Source of the DNA: Alcanivorax sp. S71-1-4
GTDB lineage: Bacteria; Pseudomonadota; Gammaproteobacteria; Pseudomonadales; Alcanivoracaceae
Length of the DNA: 64,000 bases
Direction: 5' to 3'
Assembly: GCF_009846755.1 (NCBI RefSeq)
Contig: NZ_AQOR01000004.1
Coordinates: 124,001-188,000, forward strand
Each line of letters opens with the position of its first letter. Position 1 is the first letter of the stretch. The notes beneath the pieces were generated by a model, which searched no databases, was not told the origin of the DNA, and was given only the letters and a program-made list of their open reading frames with translations. This document shows, one piece after another, positions 52,053 to 60,180 of this stretch. The translations under genes and the position numbers were made by a program.

Positions 52053-53097
52053 TAATGCAGCACCGCTTCTCAAGCAGCGAGTACTGGTGCTGGGAGGCGC
52101 CGGGTATATCGGCAGCACGCTGGTGCCCATGCTGCTGGACAATGGAGCACGGGTGCATGTCATTGACCGCTTTTTCTTTGGCGAGAATATCCTCCCGGCG
52201 CACCCTCGCCTGACACACGCGCGCAATGATTCCCGGTTGCTGACAACTGCGGAAATGCAGGGCTTTGATACCTTGATTGATCTGGCAGCCATTTCAAACG
52301 ATCCTGCCGCCGACCGTTTCTCCGAACTGACGCGTGCCATCAACTATACCGCCCGTGTACGCAATGCAGAATTGGCCAAGGCAGCCGGCATACAACGCTA
52401 TCTGCTATCTTCCAGCTGCAGTGTTTACGGCTTCAATCCGCTACCCATTACTGAGCTGACACCCGTCAACCCCCTAACCACCTATGCACGCGCCAATGCC
52501 GAGGCAGAGTATGACCTGATGCAATTGTCTACCAGACATTTCCACGTCACCGCCCTGCGGCTGGGCACAGTATTCGGCCATTCCCCTCGCATGCGTGCGG
52601 ACTTGGTAGTCAATGCCATGACCTGGAGCGCTTGCCGGCACCGACAAGTCTCTGTTTCCGGTAGCGGGCAACAGTCTAGACCTTTAGTGCATGTTCGCGA
52701 CGCCGCCGCCGCCGCAATAGCCGCCATACAGGCACCTGCAGTGCTTGTCAGCGGAGGAATCTACAATGTCGCGGCGGAAAACATTACCATCGGAGAGGTG
52801 GCCGCGCAGGTTTGCCGGCACGTGTCGCAAGCACTTGGGGAGCCCGTAAAGGAAAATTTTGAAGGGCAGAACGATGCACGCAGCTATCGCGTGTCCAGCG
52901 ATCTGATCACCAGCACACTGCAATGGCATCCGAGACATTCCATTGAACAAGGCATTAACGAATTACTTGACAGGATAAGCGCAGGCCTCGACCTGGAACA
53001 ACCACGCCATCACACTCTTAGATGGTACGAGGAGCTTCACCGCAATCCACATCATCATCCGCAAGTCAGGCTGAACGGGAAGATGCTGCATGTTTAA
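52042..53097 (+). CDS. NAD-dependent epimerase/dehydratase (extended SDR) with altered active site
   Basis: A 351-residue extended short-chain dehydrogenase acting on a nucleotide sugar. NAD motif GGAGYIG is at 18-24, then DLAAISNDP, SSSCSVYG with the catalytic Ser, and TYARANAEAEYD. The family YxxxK is Y148-x3-N152, so the catalytic Lys is Asn. Later LRLGTVFGHSPRMRADLVVNAM and RPLVHVRDAAAA are normal. The change may mean a non-redox or lost activity, or a shifted lysine. It overlaps the aminotransferase by 11 bp and the membrane protein by 8 bp. Confidence 0.88.
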   Translation: MPYDNAAPLLKQRVLVLGGAGYIGSTLVPMLLDNGARVHVIDRFFFGENILPAHPRLTHARNDSRLLTTAEMQGFDTLIDLAAISNDPAADRFSELTRAINYTARVRNAELAKAAGIQRYLLSSSCSVYGFNPLPITELTPVNPLTTYARANAEAEYDLMQLSTRHFHVTALRLGTVFGHSPRMRADLVVNAMTWSACRHRQVSVSGSGQQSRPLVHVRDAAAAAIAAIQAPAVLVSGGIYNVAAENITIGEVAAQVCRHVSQALGEPVKENFEGQNDARSYRVSSDLITSTLQWHPRHSIEQGINELLDRISAGLDLEQPRHHTLRWYEELHRNPHHHPQVRLNGKMLHV

Positions 53098-54688
53098 CTT
53101 CCGTAACGGCACGGCACTAGCCAGCAGGTTTTCCGTTGGCACGATGCTCTTCTGGCTTGTGTATGGGTTCTCGCATCTGCTGGCTGCCTGGGCAGCCAGT
53201 TATGAAGGCCATTTCGCCATTACCCTGGCATTGATTGAGGGGAGTAATCTGCTGGGTATCGATGATGCCTACCGTTTTTTTCTCAGCAAGTACGCTTTTA
53301 CTGAACTGGACATTTACGCCTGGGATTATGTTTTACCGGTAGCGACATTATACTACGGCACACTGACCAGTCTGTTTAACGATGCGATATTCCCAGTACG
53401 GGCCGTCACGATAATAGTCAGTGGGTTCGGCTATCTACTGCTGCTGAAATCCATGCTTTATTTCGGCATACGCCGTCTGCATGCCTATGCAGCGCTGGCA
53501 ATATATATGTTTATGCCAGTACAGATTGCGATGGCAATGAGCTTTTACGGCGAACCACTACTGGTCGTGCTGACTTCCACCGCCATATATCTGTTTGCCA
53601 CACAGAGACCTCTGGCACTGGCACTGGTGGCTTCACTATTACCCCTGACACGACCAGAAGGCATCTTCATTCTGGCACCCATTTCACTGTATCTGCTAAT
53701 AAGAAGATCTTACCTCCCTTTCCTGTTGTCCGGCACCGCAGGCTTTATTTTCCTTGTATTCACCCTGGCCCACTCTGACGGGAACCTTTCACTATTGCTT
53801 GATTGGAGACTGGAGATTCGCAGGGTCTGGAGCGCCTTTATCATGCCGAACACCTATAACACATGGGGCTTCGTCAGCACTTATAACCTGTTCTGGGTTG
53901 CCGTCGCCTGCGCCGGCTTTGTGCTCCCGGTCATGCGCCGCCTGTGGCCGTTTTCGATAGGTGCCTTGGCGTGGCTGGTGTATTATGTCACTCTGGTGAA
54001 CACGGGATTGTCCAGCTACGAATCGCGCTATCTATGCGCAATTTTCCCGGCACTTACCCTGTCGCTGGCCAGCGCGTTTTCCTGGTTTGGAAAACCGTCT
54101 TCCCAAGATCACCTACGGCACATCGCGACACCAGCCTGCCTGGTGTTTGCCGTCCTGATCATAACCGAGCATCTGTTCCAACTGGATCCCCTGAAAAGTC
54201 GGCTTCCCGGCCAGGCACGCTGGCCCGTCAATACTACGCCGGTAATCCACCCGCATTTTCACCACTACTCCGCAGACGACCTCCAGCACATGGCTAATTC
54301 GGCCGTGAATATCAATACCCTGATTGGGAGGTACCCGGAAATAGACCGGATACTGATCATGGATTGGACACTGCTATACTTTCTTGACCGGAAATTTGTT
54401 CATTCCGCAGTAGTGCCCGAGTTCGCGCCCATTCCTGAACGAGTGACCGATGTGTCAACCGGCGGCAGCTTCTTTACTTACAGCCAATACGACCGAAAGT
54501 TCGCATACTACACTCTATTATCTCCGGATGATCCTCAGCGCGATGGCGTCGCTTTATATCTTGGTGATCTGAACACGCAATATCTGTTGCCAAGCTATGA
54601 AGAGGGTGTTCATCGTGTGCACGTGATTGGCTACAGGCGCAGCTATACGCCTAACTGGCGCCTGGATGGCAAGATTAATATCGAGTGA
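53090..54688 (+). CDS. Polytopic membrane protein, GT-C-like glycosyltransferase
   Basis: A 532-residue protein with about ten membrane helices (for example SVGTMLFWLVYGFSHLLAAW, AVTIIVSGFGYLLLL, ALAIYMFMPVQIAMAMSFYG, PACLVFAVLIITEHLF) and a 150-residue soluble C-terminal domain. PLTRPEGIFILAPISLYLLI and SFYGEPLL are the kind of motif seen in GT-C glycosyltransferases that use polyprenyl-phosphate sugars, such as mannosyl- or aminoarabinosyl-transferases (ArnT, PIG-M). No exact family assigned. It suits transfer of the sugar built by the upstream genes onto a lipid or glycan at the inner membrane. Confidence 0.8.
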   Translation: MFNFRNGTALASRFSVGTMLFWLVYGFSHLLAAWAASYEGHFAITLALIEGSNLLGIDDAYRFFLSKYAFTELDIYAWDYVLPVATLYYGTLTSLFNDAIFPVRAVTIIVSGFGYLLLLKSMLYFGIRRLHAYAALAIYMFMPVQIAMAMSFYGEPLLVVLTSTAIYLFATQRPLALALVASLLPLTRPEGIFILAPISLYLLIRRSYLPFLLSGTAGFIFLVFTLAHSDGNLSLLLDWRLEIRRVWSAFIMPNTYNTWGFVSTYNLFWVAVACAGFVLPVMRRLWPFSIGALAWLVYYVTLVNTGLSSYESRYLCAIFPALTLSLASAFSWFGKPSSQDHLRHIATPACLVFAVLIITEHLFQLDPLKSRLPGQARWPVNTTPVIHPHFHHYSADDLQHMANSAVNINTLIGRYPEIDRILIMDWTLLYFLDRKFVHSAVVPEFAPIPERVTDVSTGGSFFTYSQYDRKFAYYTLLSPDDPQRDGVALYLGDLNTQYLLPSYEEGVHRVHVIGYRRSYTPNWRLDGKINIE

Positions 54689-54692
54689 CAAT

Positions 54693-55331
54693 ATGCCTCA
54701 GCGCGAGAGATTCCCTTACAGTCTTCTGAAGAGCCCACTGGTAGACATCACCTACCAATGGCTTATCGGCGCGAACCGGGCTCGTGACCACTTCAGTCAG
54801 CGTTACATCGTATCAACGGGCGCCGAATCAGTACTTGATCTCGGTTGCGGGAACGCCGACTTGCTGTCTTTCTATTCTCCCAAACACTACACCGGTGTTG
54901 ACATGAATGCCGATGCTATCGCTTGCGCACGGCAACGCTATCCGGATACAGGCCGGCATATTCAGGTAGACGCACTCCGTTTTCTCAGTGACACCCCGCA
55001 CCGCTACGATCTCATCCTGGCCGCAGGTCTGCTGCATCACCTATGCGATGATGCAGCGGAAAGACTTGTGGCATTGGCCCGGCGCGCACTCACCGGACAT
55101 GGCAGGCTCGTCACCATAGATCCCCTCTACTTACCACGACAGCGAATGTTGGCTCGATACCTGATACAGCTTGATCGCGGAAGCAACATCAGGGATGAAA
55201 ATGGCTACCTTGACATCGCACAGCGCCACTTCCCGTGTGTGGAGAGCCATCATCATGGTAATTTACTTCGGATTCCGTACGATCACTTCGTGATGGTCTG
55301 CTTCGCCAATACTCCCGGAGAGTGTCTGTGA
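54693..55331 (+). CDS. Class I SAM methyltransferase
   Basis: A 212-residue Rossmann methyltransferase. SAM motif I is VLDLGCGNADLL, motif II has GVDMNADAIACAR, and VDALRFLSDTPHRYDLILAAGLLHHL is motif post I to IV, followed by GRLVTIDPLYLPRQRMLARYL. It resembles small-molecule or sugar O/N-methyltransferases of natural-product clusters. Starts 5 bp after the membrane protein and overlaps the second methyltransferase. Confidence 0.88.
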   Translation: MPQRERFPYSLLKSPLVDITYQWLIGANRARDHFSQRYIVSTGAESVLDLGCGNADLLSFYSPKHYTGVDMNADAIACARQRYPDTGRHIQVDALRFLSDTPHRYDLILAAGLLHHLCDDAAERLVALARRALTGHGRLVTIDPLYLPRQRMLARYLIQLDRGSNIRDENGYLDIAQRHFPCVESHHHGNLLRIPYDHFVMVCFANTPGECL

Positions 55332-56281
55332 CATATGTACAACGCCTCACCCAGCACCGGGAGCAACTTCAAACCTTCTTCGCCGGTTTCCTGACCTCAG
55401 AAAACCTTTCACAACTCAGCCAAATACTGGCCTTGTCAGTCACTGAGGTAGAAGACGGACTGCAAGTCTATCTCAACGAAAGCGCCGCAGCGCTCAACAT
55501 GATAGCACCCTATCTTTCGCCTGGAGGAAGAGTGCTTGAGCTTGGCGGTGGCATCCCCTTTCTTTCAGTATTCCTTGCCCATCAGGGGTATCAGGTTGTA
55601 AGCGTTGATTCTTATGAAGGTCCATTCGCTGCCTTCTGGCAGGTTGCCGAACAACTGCGGGGGATGTTTCCTCATCAGAATATCTGCCTCCTGCATCGTG
55701 ACGTGCAATCGCTACAACGCAGCAATCTGGGAGAGTTTTCTCTGATATTTTCCTTCAATGTTCTGGAACACATCACAAACCCAGAAGCGGCGCTGGCGAC
55801 CCTTTCAGACCTGATGACTGAAGACGGTCGCATGATTCACTCCTGTCCGAATTATCGAATTCCTTACGAACCCCATTTCGGACTTTTCTTGCCACCTGGA
55901 TGGCCTCAGCTTGGAAGATATCTGTACGCTTCCAAGATCAGCAAACGAAGGGATTTGTGGGAATCACTCAACTTCATCCACTACCGTCAGGTTATCCGAG
56001 CGGCGAAACACCTTCATCTACACCATCAGTTTGAGCGTGGCACGCTGGCCGCGCATATAGACAGGCTATTTAATGACCCCATTTTCCAGCAACGTCACCG
56101 TCTGATTCACTTTATGGCATATGTGGTGCGAAGAATGGGAGGCATGGCACTCATCCGGAAACTGCCTCCACCATGGAACACTCCAATGACCTTTGGTCTT
56201 TCTCAGAAACCTGGCACACCTGGTGCAACACCACACAAAAGCGAGCCTCCGCCTCCGACAGCATCCAGCCGGACAAGGTAA
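55328..56281 (+). CDS. Class I SAM methyltransferase, second
   Basis: A 317-residue methyltransferase. SAM motif I is RVLELGGGIPFLSVFL, then VVSVDSYEGPF, LIFSFNVLEHITNPEAAL (a methyltransferase-12-like motif), and a C-terminal HYRQVIRAAKHLHLHHQFERG region plus a disordered Pro-rich tail (KSEPPPPTASSRTR). The start is GTG 55328 overlapping the previous stop (GTGA), with GGAGAG ahead. The last 131 bp are antisense to the convergent Tat-signal gene, an unusually long convergent overlap. Confidence 0.85.
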   Translation: MTYVQRLTQHREQLQTFFAGFLTSENLSQLSQILALSVTEVEDGLQVYLNESAAALNMIAPYLSPGGRVLELGGGIPFLSVFLAHQGYQVVSVDSYEGPFAAFWQVAEQLRGMFPHQNICLLHRDVQSLQRSNLGEFSLIFSFNVLEHITNPEAALATLSDLMTEDGRMIHSCPNYRIPYEPHFGLFLPPGWPQLGRYLYASKISKRRDLWESLNFIHYRQVIRAAKHLHLHHQFERGTLAAHIDRLFNDPIFQQRHRLIHFMAYVVRRMGGMALIRKLPPPWNTPMTFGLSQKPGTPGATPHKSEPPPPTASSRTR

Positions 56282-56609
56282 TCACTCTACCCTCGGCGAA
56301 GTCCTCTCTGCTCAGCGCTGCAACCCGTTCCAGCAGTTGGTACTCCGGACCGACCAACGAGGCTCCGAGTCGTTCAACAAACTGTTGGCTGTGCTCTGAA
56401 CTCGCCGCAGCTGGCCATTGAGCCAGCGCCAGCTTTGCCATGACACCAATGTATGGATTGGCCTTATACACTTGCCGAAACATCGGCAAGCAGCCAACTG
56501 GCGCAGCAACTTCAATGCCGTTAAGCCCCCCGGTTTGTGCGGCTAGCCTCGCGGCAGGCCCGCTCGCCAACAGGAAAGCCATCAACTGCCGCCTGCTCAA
56601 CATACTCAT
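56151..56609 (-). CDS. Tat-signal small partner of the second GMC oxidoreductase
   Basis: A 152-residue protein with a twin-arginine leader (SRRQLMAFLLASGPAARLAA), so it is exported folded. The mature part is helical and ends in VITLSGWMLSEAEARFCVVLHQVCQV, reminiscent of the small subunits of periplasmic fructose/sorbitol dehydrogenases or gluconate dehydrogenase subunit 3; I offer this as a pattern match only. Its start overlaps the GMC gene stop (ATGA). The Tat leader could also carry the leaderless GMC subunit across the membrane as a complex. Confidence 0.75.
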   Translation of the reverse strand: MSMLSRRQLMAFLLASGPAARLAAQTGGLNGIEVAAPVGCLPMFRQVYKANPYIGVMAKLALAQWPAAASSEHSQQFVERLGASLVGPEYQLLERVAALSREDFAEGRVITLSGWMLSEAEARFCVVLHQVCQVSEKDQRSLECSMVEAVSG

Positions 56610-58159
56610 GAGGTACCGCCCAGTGTCCGAGAGAGATGGTCGGCCAATCTCAATGACAGTGCCACCAGAGTAAAAGTCGGCTGCGCATAACCGTAGGTAG
56701 GAAATACCGAGCTTCCCGCCACGTACAGGTTTTTTTGTCCAAACACCCTACAATCACGGTCCACGACGCCTTCGCTTGCGCTCGAGGCCATACGTGTAGT
56801 GCCCATATGGTGTCGCCCAAATTCGCGCCACTCTGGCGGCCAATCATAGCTACGTGGCTTCAGCATGCGGCCTAGCCCGGCAGCGCCGAATTCATGCGCC
56901 ATTGATGAGGCTATGCGTGCATGTAGAACGTGGTCCTGCTCAGTAAATCTCCAGTCAAGCGCGCCACGCGGCATACCATAACGATCCTTTTTTTCGCTAA
57001 GCATCACACGCGATTCGGAATTCGGCACCTGCTCGGCATTGATAATCAGATGATGCAGCGAGGCGCCATTCATCAACGGCGACCACTCCGCCATGCCATA
57101 ACGCGAAGCCGCCGCCTGGTGTGTTATCAAACGTTGAACATCAGAAAAATGCGTAATGCCTTCGCTTACGTCATCACCTGGCGTAATTCCTGGGTTTGAT
57201 GCCATCAGAAAAGCAGTAAAGTTTGGCAGCTCGTGACGCGTTAACGCTTCGGAGCTCATCGATAGCGAGGCAATTATTCTAGGCTGATGGGATGTGCTAC
57301 GAACAAACGGGGCGTGCATAGTATAGAAGGAGAGATCACGTTTCGGGTTAGAAAACGCCACCAATCCGGCCCATAATCCGCTGTGATCAGAGAAATAACG
57401 GCCTACCAGATCGTTCATATTCCCAATACCGGCAGCATGCTGGCGGTTCAATGCCAACATCAAACGCGCATTTTCGATACCCCCCGCAGCCAGCACAAGC
57501 GCGCGGCACTGAACATTGATACGCGTATTCTTCTCAGTCGTGAATGTGGCCCGCTTCACCACATCACCATTCTGGTTGAACTGAATATCCGTCAGGTTCG
57601 CATTGAGAAAACAGTAGATAGCCTGCGAATCGTTAATGGCCTGACGATAGCTGGCGCCAAACCGTGTCGGCGGACTGAACCGGAAGACACGCGTCATCAC
57701 ATCACCCGCATCAATCGCCAGACGTCGCCCCGCCTCCCTCTCCCAATAGTCGGTATCGTAATGATGTGGCCCCAACTCAAGAATATCCGAAGTTTCAGCA
57801 TAGTAATCCGCAAGATCTTCGGTTTTTATGGGCCATCCCGACCCACTGATCCAGTCCCGACGATGAAAATCCATTTCATCCAGTGGCCTCGTCCAACCAC
57901 CCCAATGGTTTGTGGAGCCACCAAAGAAGCGTAACCGACTTATATGCAGCGGATCATACTGTTCACCCAGGTTATCTCCCTGGTAGACCATCTGCGAGGT
58001 CTCGGAAAAGTCCAGCCCACCGCCTTCCATCAGACAGACACGCAGCCCGGACGACGCCATTTTCCTTGCCAACGTGATGCCTGCGGCACCTGCACCAACG
58101 ATACACACATCGGCGGGCACATCCAGACCGTCACGTAACAACCTGGTATCAAAGAACAT
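56606..58159 (-). CDS. GMC-family oxidoreductase, second copy
   Basis: A 517-residue FAD enzyme. N-terminal VCIVGAGAAGITLARKM, then RFFGGSTNHWGGWTRPLDEMDF, typical of GMC proteins in the fructose/2-keto dehydrogenase or cholesterol-type branch; LVLAAGGIENARLML; the C-terminal signature REFGRHHMGTTRM and YVAGSSVFPTYGYAQPTFTLVALSLRLADHL with conserved aromatic substitutions around the usual His/Asn. It lacks a signal peptide. Paired with a small Tat-signal protein downstream, overlapping by 4 bp. Likely oxidises an alcohol in the cluster's product, or a sugar alcohol. Confidence 0.9.
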   Translation of the reverse strand: MFFDTRLLRDGLDVPADVCIVGAGAAGITLARKMASSGLRVCLMEGGGLDFSETSQMVYQGDNLGEQYDPLHISRLRFFGGSTNHWGGWTRPLDEMDFHRRDWISGSGWPIKTEDLADYYAETSDILELGPHHYDTDYWEREAGRRLAIDAGDVMTRVFRFSPPTRFGASYRQAINDSQAIYCFLNANLTDIQFNQNGDVVKRATFTTEKNTRINVQCRALVLAAGGIENARLMLALNRQHAAGIGNMNDLVGRYFSDHSGLWAGLVAFSNPKRDLSFYTMHAPFVRSTSHQPRIIASLSMSSEALTRHELPNFTAFLMASNPGITPGDDVSEGITHFSDVQRLITHQAAASRYGMAEWSPLMNGASLHHLIINAEQVPNSESRVMLSEKKDRYGMPRGALDWRFTEQDHVLHARIASSMAHEFGAAGLGRMLKPRSYDWPPEWREFGRHHMGTTRMASSASEGVVDRDCRVFGQKNLYVAGSSVFPTYGYAQPTFTLVALSLRLADHLSRTLGGTS

Positions 58160-58173
58160 CGATCCACGCTACC

Positions 58174-59118
58174 TCATAACCACTTGCTCAATACATATTG
58201 GGAATAATCGAGATGCATGCCCAGATAAGAAAGGCCTCGCTGCATAACGCGATTATTCAGTGATATTATCATTTCCGCATAATCGGCCTTCCCTGCCGCC
58301 TGTTGCAGCAGGCCGGCACCCGCCGCAAGTCCGGCTCCCGCATAGCCTGGCGCACATACCGCAAGAGCCCTTGTCATGATGCGATGCCGGGACATCATCC
58401 ATGGCTGCATCACCACACCAGCTGCTGCAAATGCAACGACACCTCCTGAACGTTCAACAATTGCAATGACTCGATCTGTATCGGGCGCACCAATCAAACC
58501 ATTGAGCCACTCTTGATACATTGCTTTTACCCGGCGCGCTTCCAGCTTTGGTTCGCGCGAAAAGCGTGAGGGAAAGCTGGCACAGGAAACAAGCTGCATA
58601 ATGGCGCTATAATCTTTGGCATGGTATGGACGACTATGAAACAAAACACGAGATGTGTTCGCATGCTCCCTGGTCACCTTCCTGCCCATTGCCATTTTTT
58701 GATCTTTCAAGACGAAACCAAACATCATTAGCGCATTGAAAACTTCGATTGCCTGCGTAACCACCTGGCAAACGACATAGTCGATTTCCTCCGACATACG
58801 CTCAAACAGCCTATACAGGCCTGATAGTACAACCTCCGCCCTCATTTGAGACGGGCAATGTACGTGCAACACCCACATGCGCACACCGAAATGTTTACTG
58901 TCCCAGGTTAATGGCTCGAGTTTCAGAATGCCTGATGCAGTATCCGGCTGGCATATTACCTCCAGACACTCCTCACGCCCCGGTGATGTACAATATTGAT
59001 GGAGCAACAGGCTGAGTTCCGTATCAGAATACAACCGTTGATAGTGCGCCGGCAGCATCCAGAAGTACTGCTCCCAACCACCCCACTGCGTTTCAAGCGG
59101 CAGAAACTCATTACCCAT
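58174..59118 (-). CDS. WecD-like N-acetyltransferase
   Basis: A 314-residue protein with an N-terminal half carrying LEPLTWDSKHFGVRMWVL, the WDSxxFG signature of WecD (dTDP-fucosamine acetyltransferase) and relatives. A second GNAT-like half follows with VIAIVERSGGVVAFAAAGVVM and RALAVCAPGYAGAGLAAGAGLLQQA, where an acetyl-CoA loop would be expected. This would acetylate the 4-amino sugar made by the WecE-like enzyme of the opposing arm. It overlaps the desaturase gene by 8 bp. Confidence 0.75.
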   Translation of the reverse strand: MGNEFLPLETQWGGWEQYFWMLPAHYQRLYSDTELSLLLHQYCTSPGREECLEVICQPDTASGILKLEPLTWDSKHFGVRMWVLHVHCPSQMRAEVVLSGLYRLFERMSEEIDYVVCQVVTQAIEVFNALMMFGFVLKDQKMAMGRKVTREHANTSRVLFHSRPYHAKDYSAIMQLVSCASFPSRFSREPKLEARRVKAMYQEWLNGLIGAPDTDRVIAIVERSGGVVAFAAAGVVMQPWMMSRHRIMTRALAVCAPGYAGAGLAAGAGLLQQAAGKADYAEMIISLNNRVMQRGLSYLGMHLDYSQYVLSKWL

Positions 59119-60094
59119 AATAATGATGCCTTCCGGGAGCAGAAGGTTTCCGATAGGTTATCAGTTCGCGCAAGACGGACAGAGGTCCTCTGGATATCTG
59201 CATTCCAGCGCGCACACCGGGCTCACTCAACAGCAGTTGATGTATTGCCGGCAGATGACAGGCCGGCACACCTGGGAAGAGATGGTGGGCGAGATGATAG
59301 TTAATGTTATGGGGATAACATACACATGCCGCCAGAAGCCCCACATCAACATGTCGCGCGGCACCAAGGCCGGTGGCACTCTCCAAGCCCCAGTGATCTG
59401 ACACCCCCCGAAAGCGCATCATCGGCAAAAATATCAGGAAATAAGGCAACAGCCAGAACTTAATCAGAAGAATAATGTGTCCGCTATACCAGAATGCCAG
59501 CAGCACGAGGCTCAAAAAGAGCAGCCTGCCTATCAGCCAAACATCCTGTAATGTATTCGCTCCTTCTCTTTCTCCGTGAAAAGTCTTTAGCAGCTGCCAG
59601 GCATCTCCGATGCCCGACAATAGTAGTAATCGCTGCCGCACGGAGCGACACTCGCCAAGACGCTGCGGTTGATTACGATGCCAATCGGGGTCGAGATCCG
59701 TATTGAGATGACGGTGATGCAAGCGATGTGCCGAGCGATACCGCCGTAACGAAGTCAGCAATGGCCAAGCCAGGCACAGTTCACCCAGCAGGTCATTGAG
59801 CCCCTGCGAGCGCGTGAAACGATAATGTGCAGCCTCGTGCGCCAGCACGGCAAGTGCACCCTGGCAGGCACCGATCACCAACAACGCCACAAGATAGGTC
59901 AAAACACCGCTCTGCCACATTGCCAAAAGCACCGCCAACGCAATCAGCAGCCAGTCCAGAGCCGCACGCCAGAGCGTCGCTCCCACAGGGATGCGGTGCA
60001 GGGAGCGAATCAACTCAGGATGGCGACGCCACAGATATGCTGACCAAAGATGAATATCCGCCTGATCACCAGGTGGGGACACGGATGATTGCAC
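59111..60094 (-). CDS. Membrane fatty acid desaturase/hydroxylase
   Basis: A 327-residue integral-membrane diiron enzyme with all three histidine boxes: HEAAH (86-90), HRLHH (123-127) and HLAHH (267-271). Hydrophobic pairs flank them (LDWLLIALAVLLAMW, LLFLSLVLLAFWYSG). The PDWHR and NINYHLAHHLFPGVPACHLPAI context is of the acyl-lipid desaturase family. No early ATG exists: GTG 60094 with GGGAGA spaced 5 bases ahead is preferred to the GTG at 60139. It opens the minus-strand arm of the cluster and would modify the acyl chain of a lipid product. Confidence 0.88.
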   Translation of the reverse strand: MQSSVSPPGDQADIHLWSAYLWRRHPELIRSLHRIPVGATLWRAALDWLLIALAVLLAMWQSGVLTYLVALLVIGACQGALAVLAHEAAHYRFTRSQGLNDLLGELCLAWPLLTSLRRYRSAHRLHHRHLNTDLDPDWHRNQPQRLGECRSVRQRLLLLSGIGDAWQLLKTFHGEREGANTLQDVWLIGRLLFLSLVLLAFWYSGHIILLIKFWLLPYFLIFLPMMRFRGVSDHWGLESATGLGAARHVDVGLLAACVCYPHNINYHLAHHLFPGVPACHLPAIHQLLLSEPGVRAGMQISRGPLSVLRELITYRKPSAPGRHHYYG

Positions 60095-60154
60095 AGATTC
60101 TCCCGAAAACTGACGACGCTGCCTGCTACAGTGTGCCACGGAAGCCTAGAACCG

Positions 60155-60180
60155 CTACAGCCTCAGGGTTGAGGCTGTAG
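60155..60180 (-). terminator. Perfect 11-bp hairpin containing the stop codon of the next gene
   Basis: CTACAGCCTCA (60155-60165) pairs with TGAGGCTGTAG (60170-60180) around GGGT. The TGA stop of the 60163-62502 gene is in the downstream arm. A weak T-rich run (GGTTCT) follows on the minus strand, so it likely separates that transcript from the desaturase gene. Confidence 0.65.
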
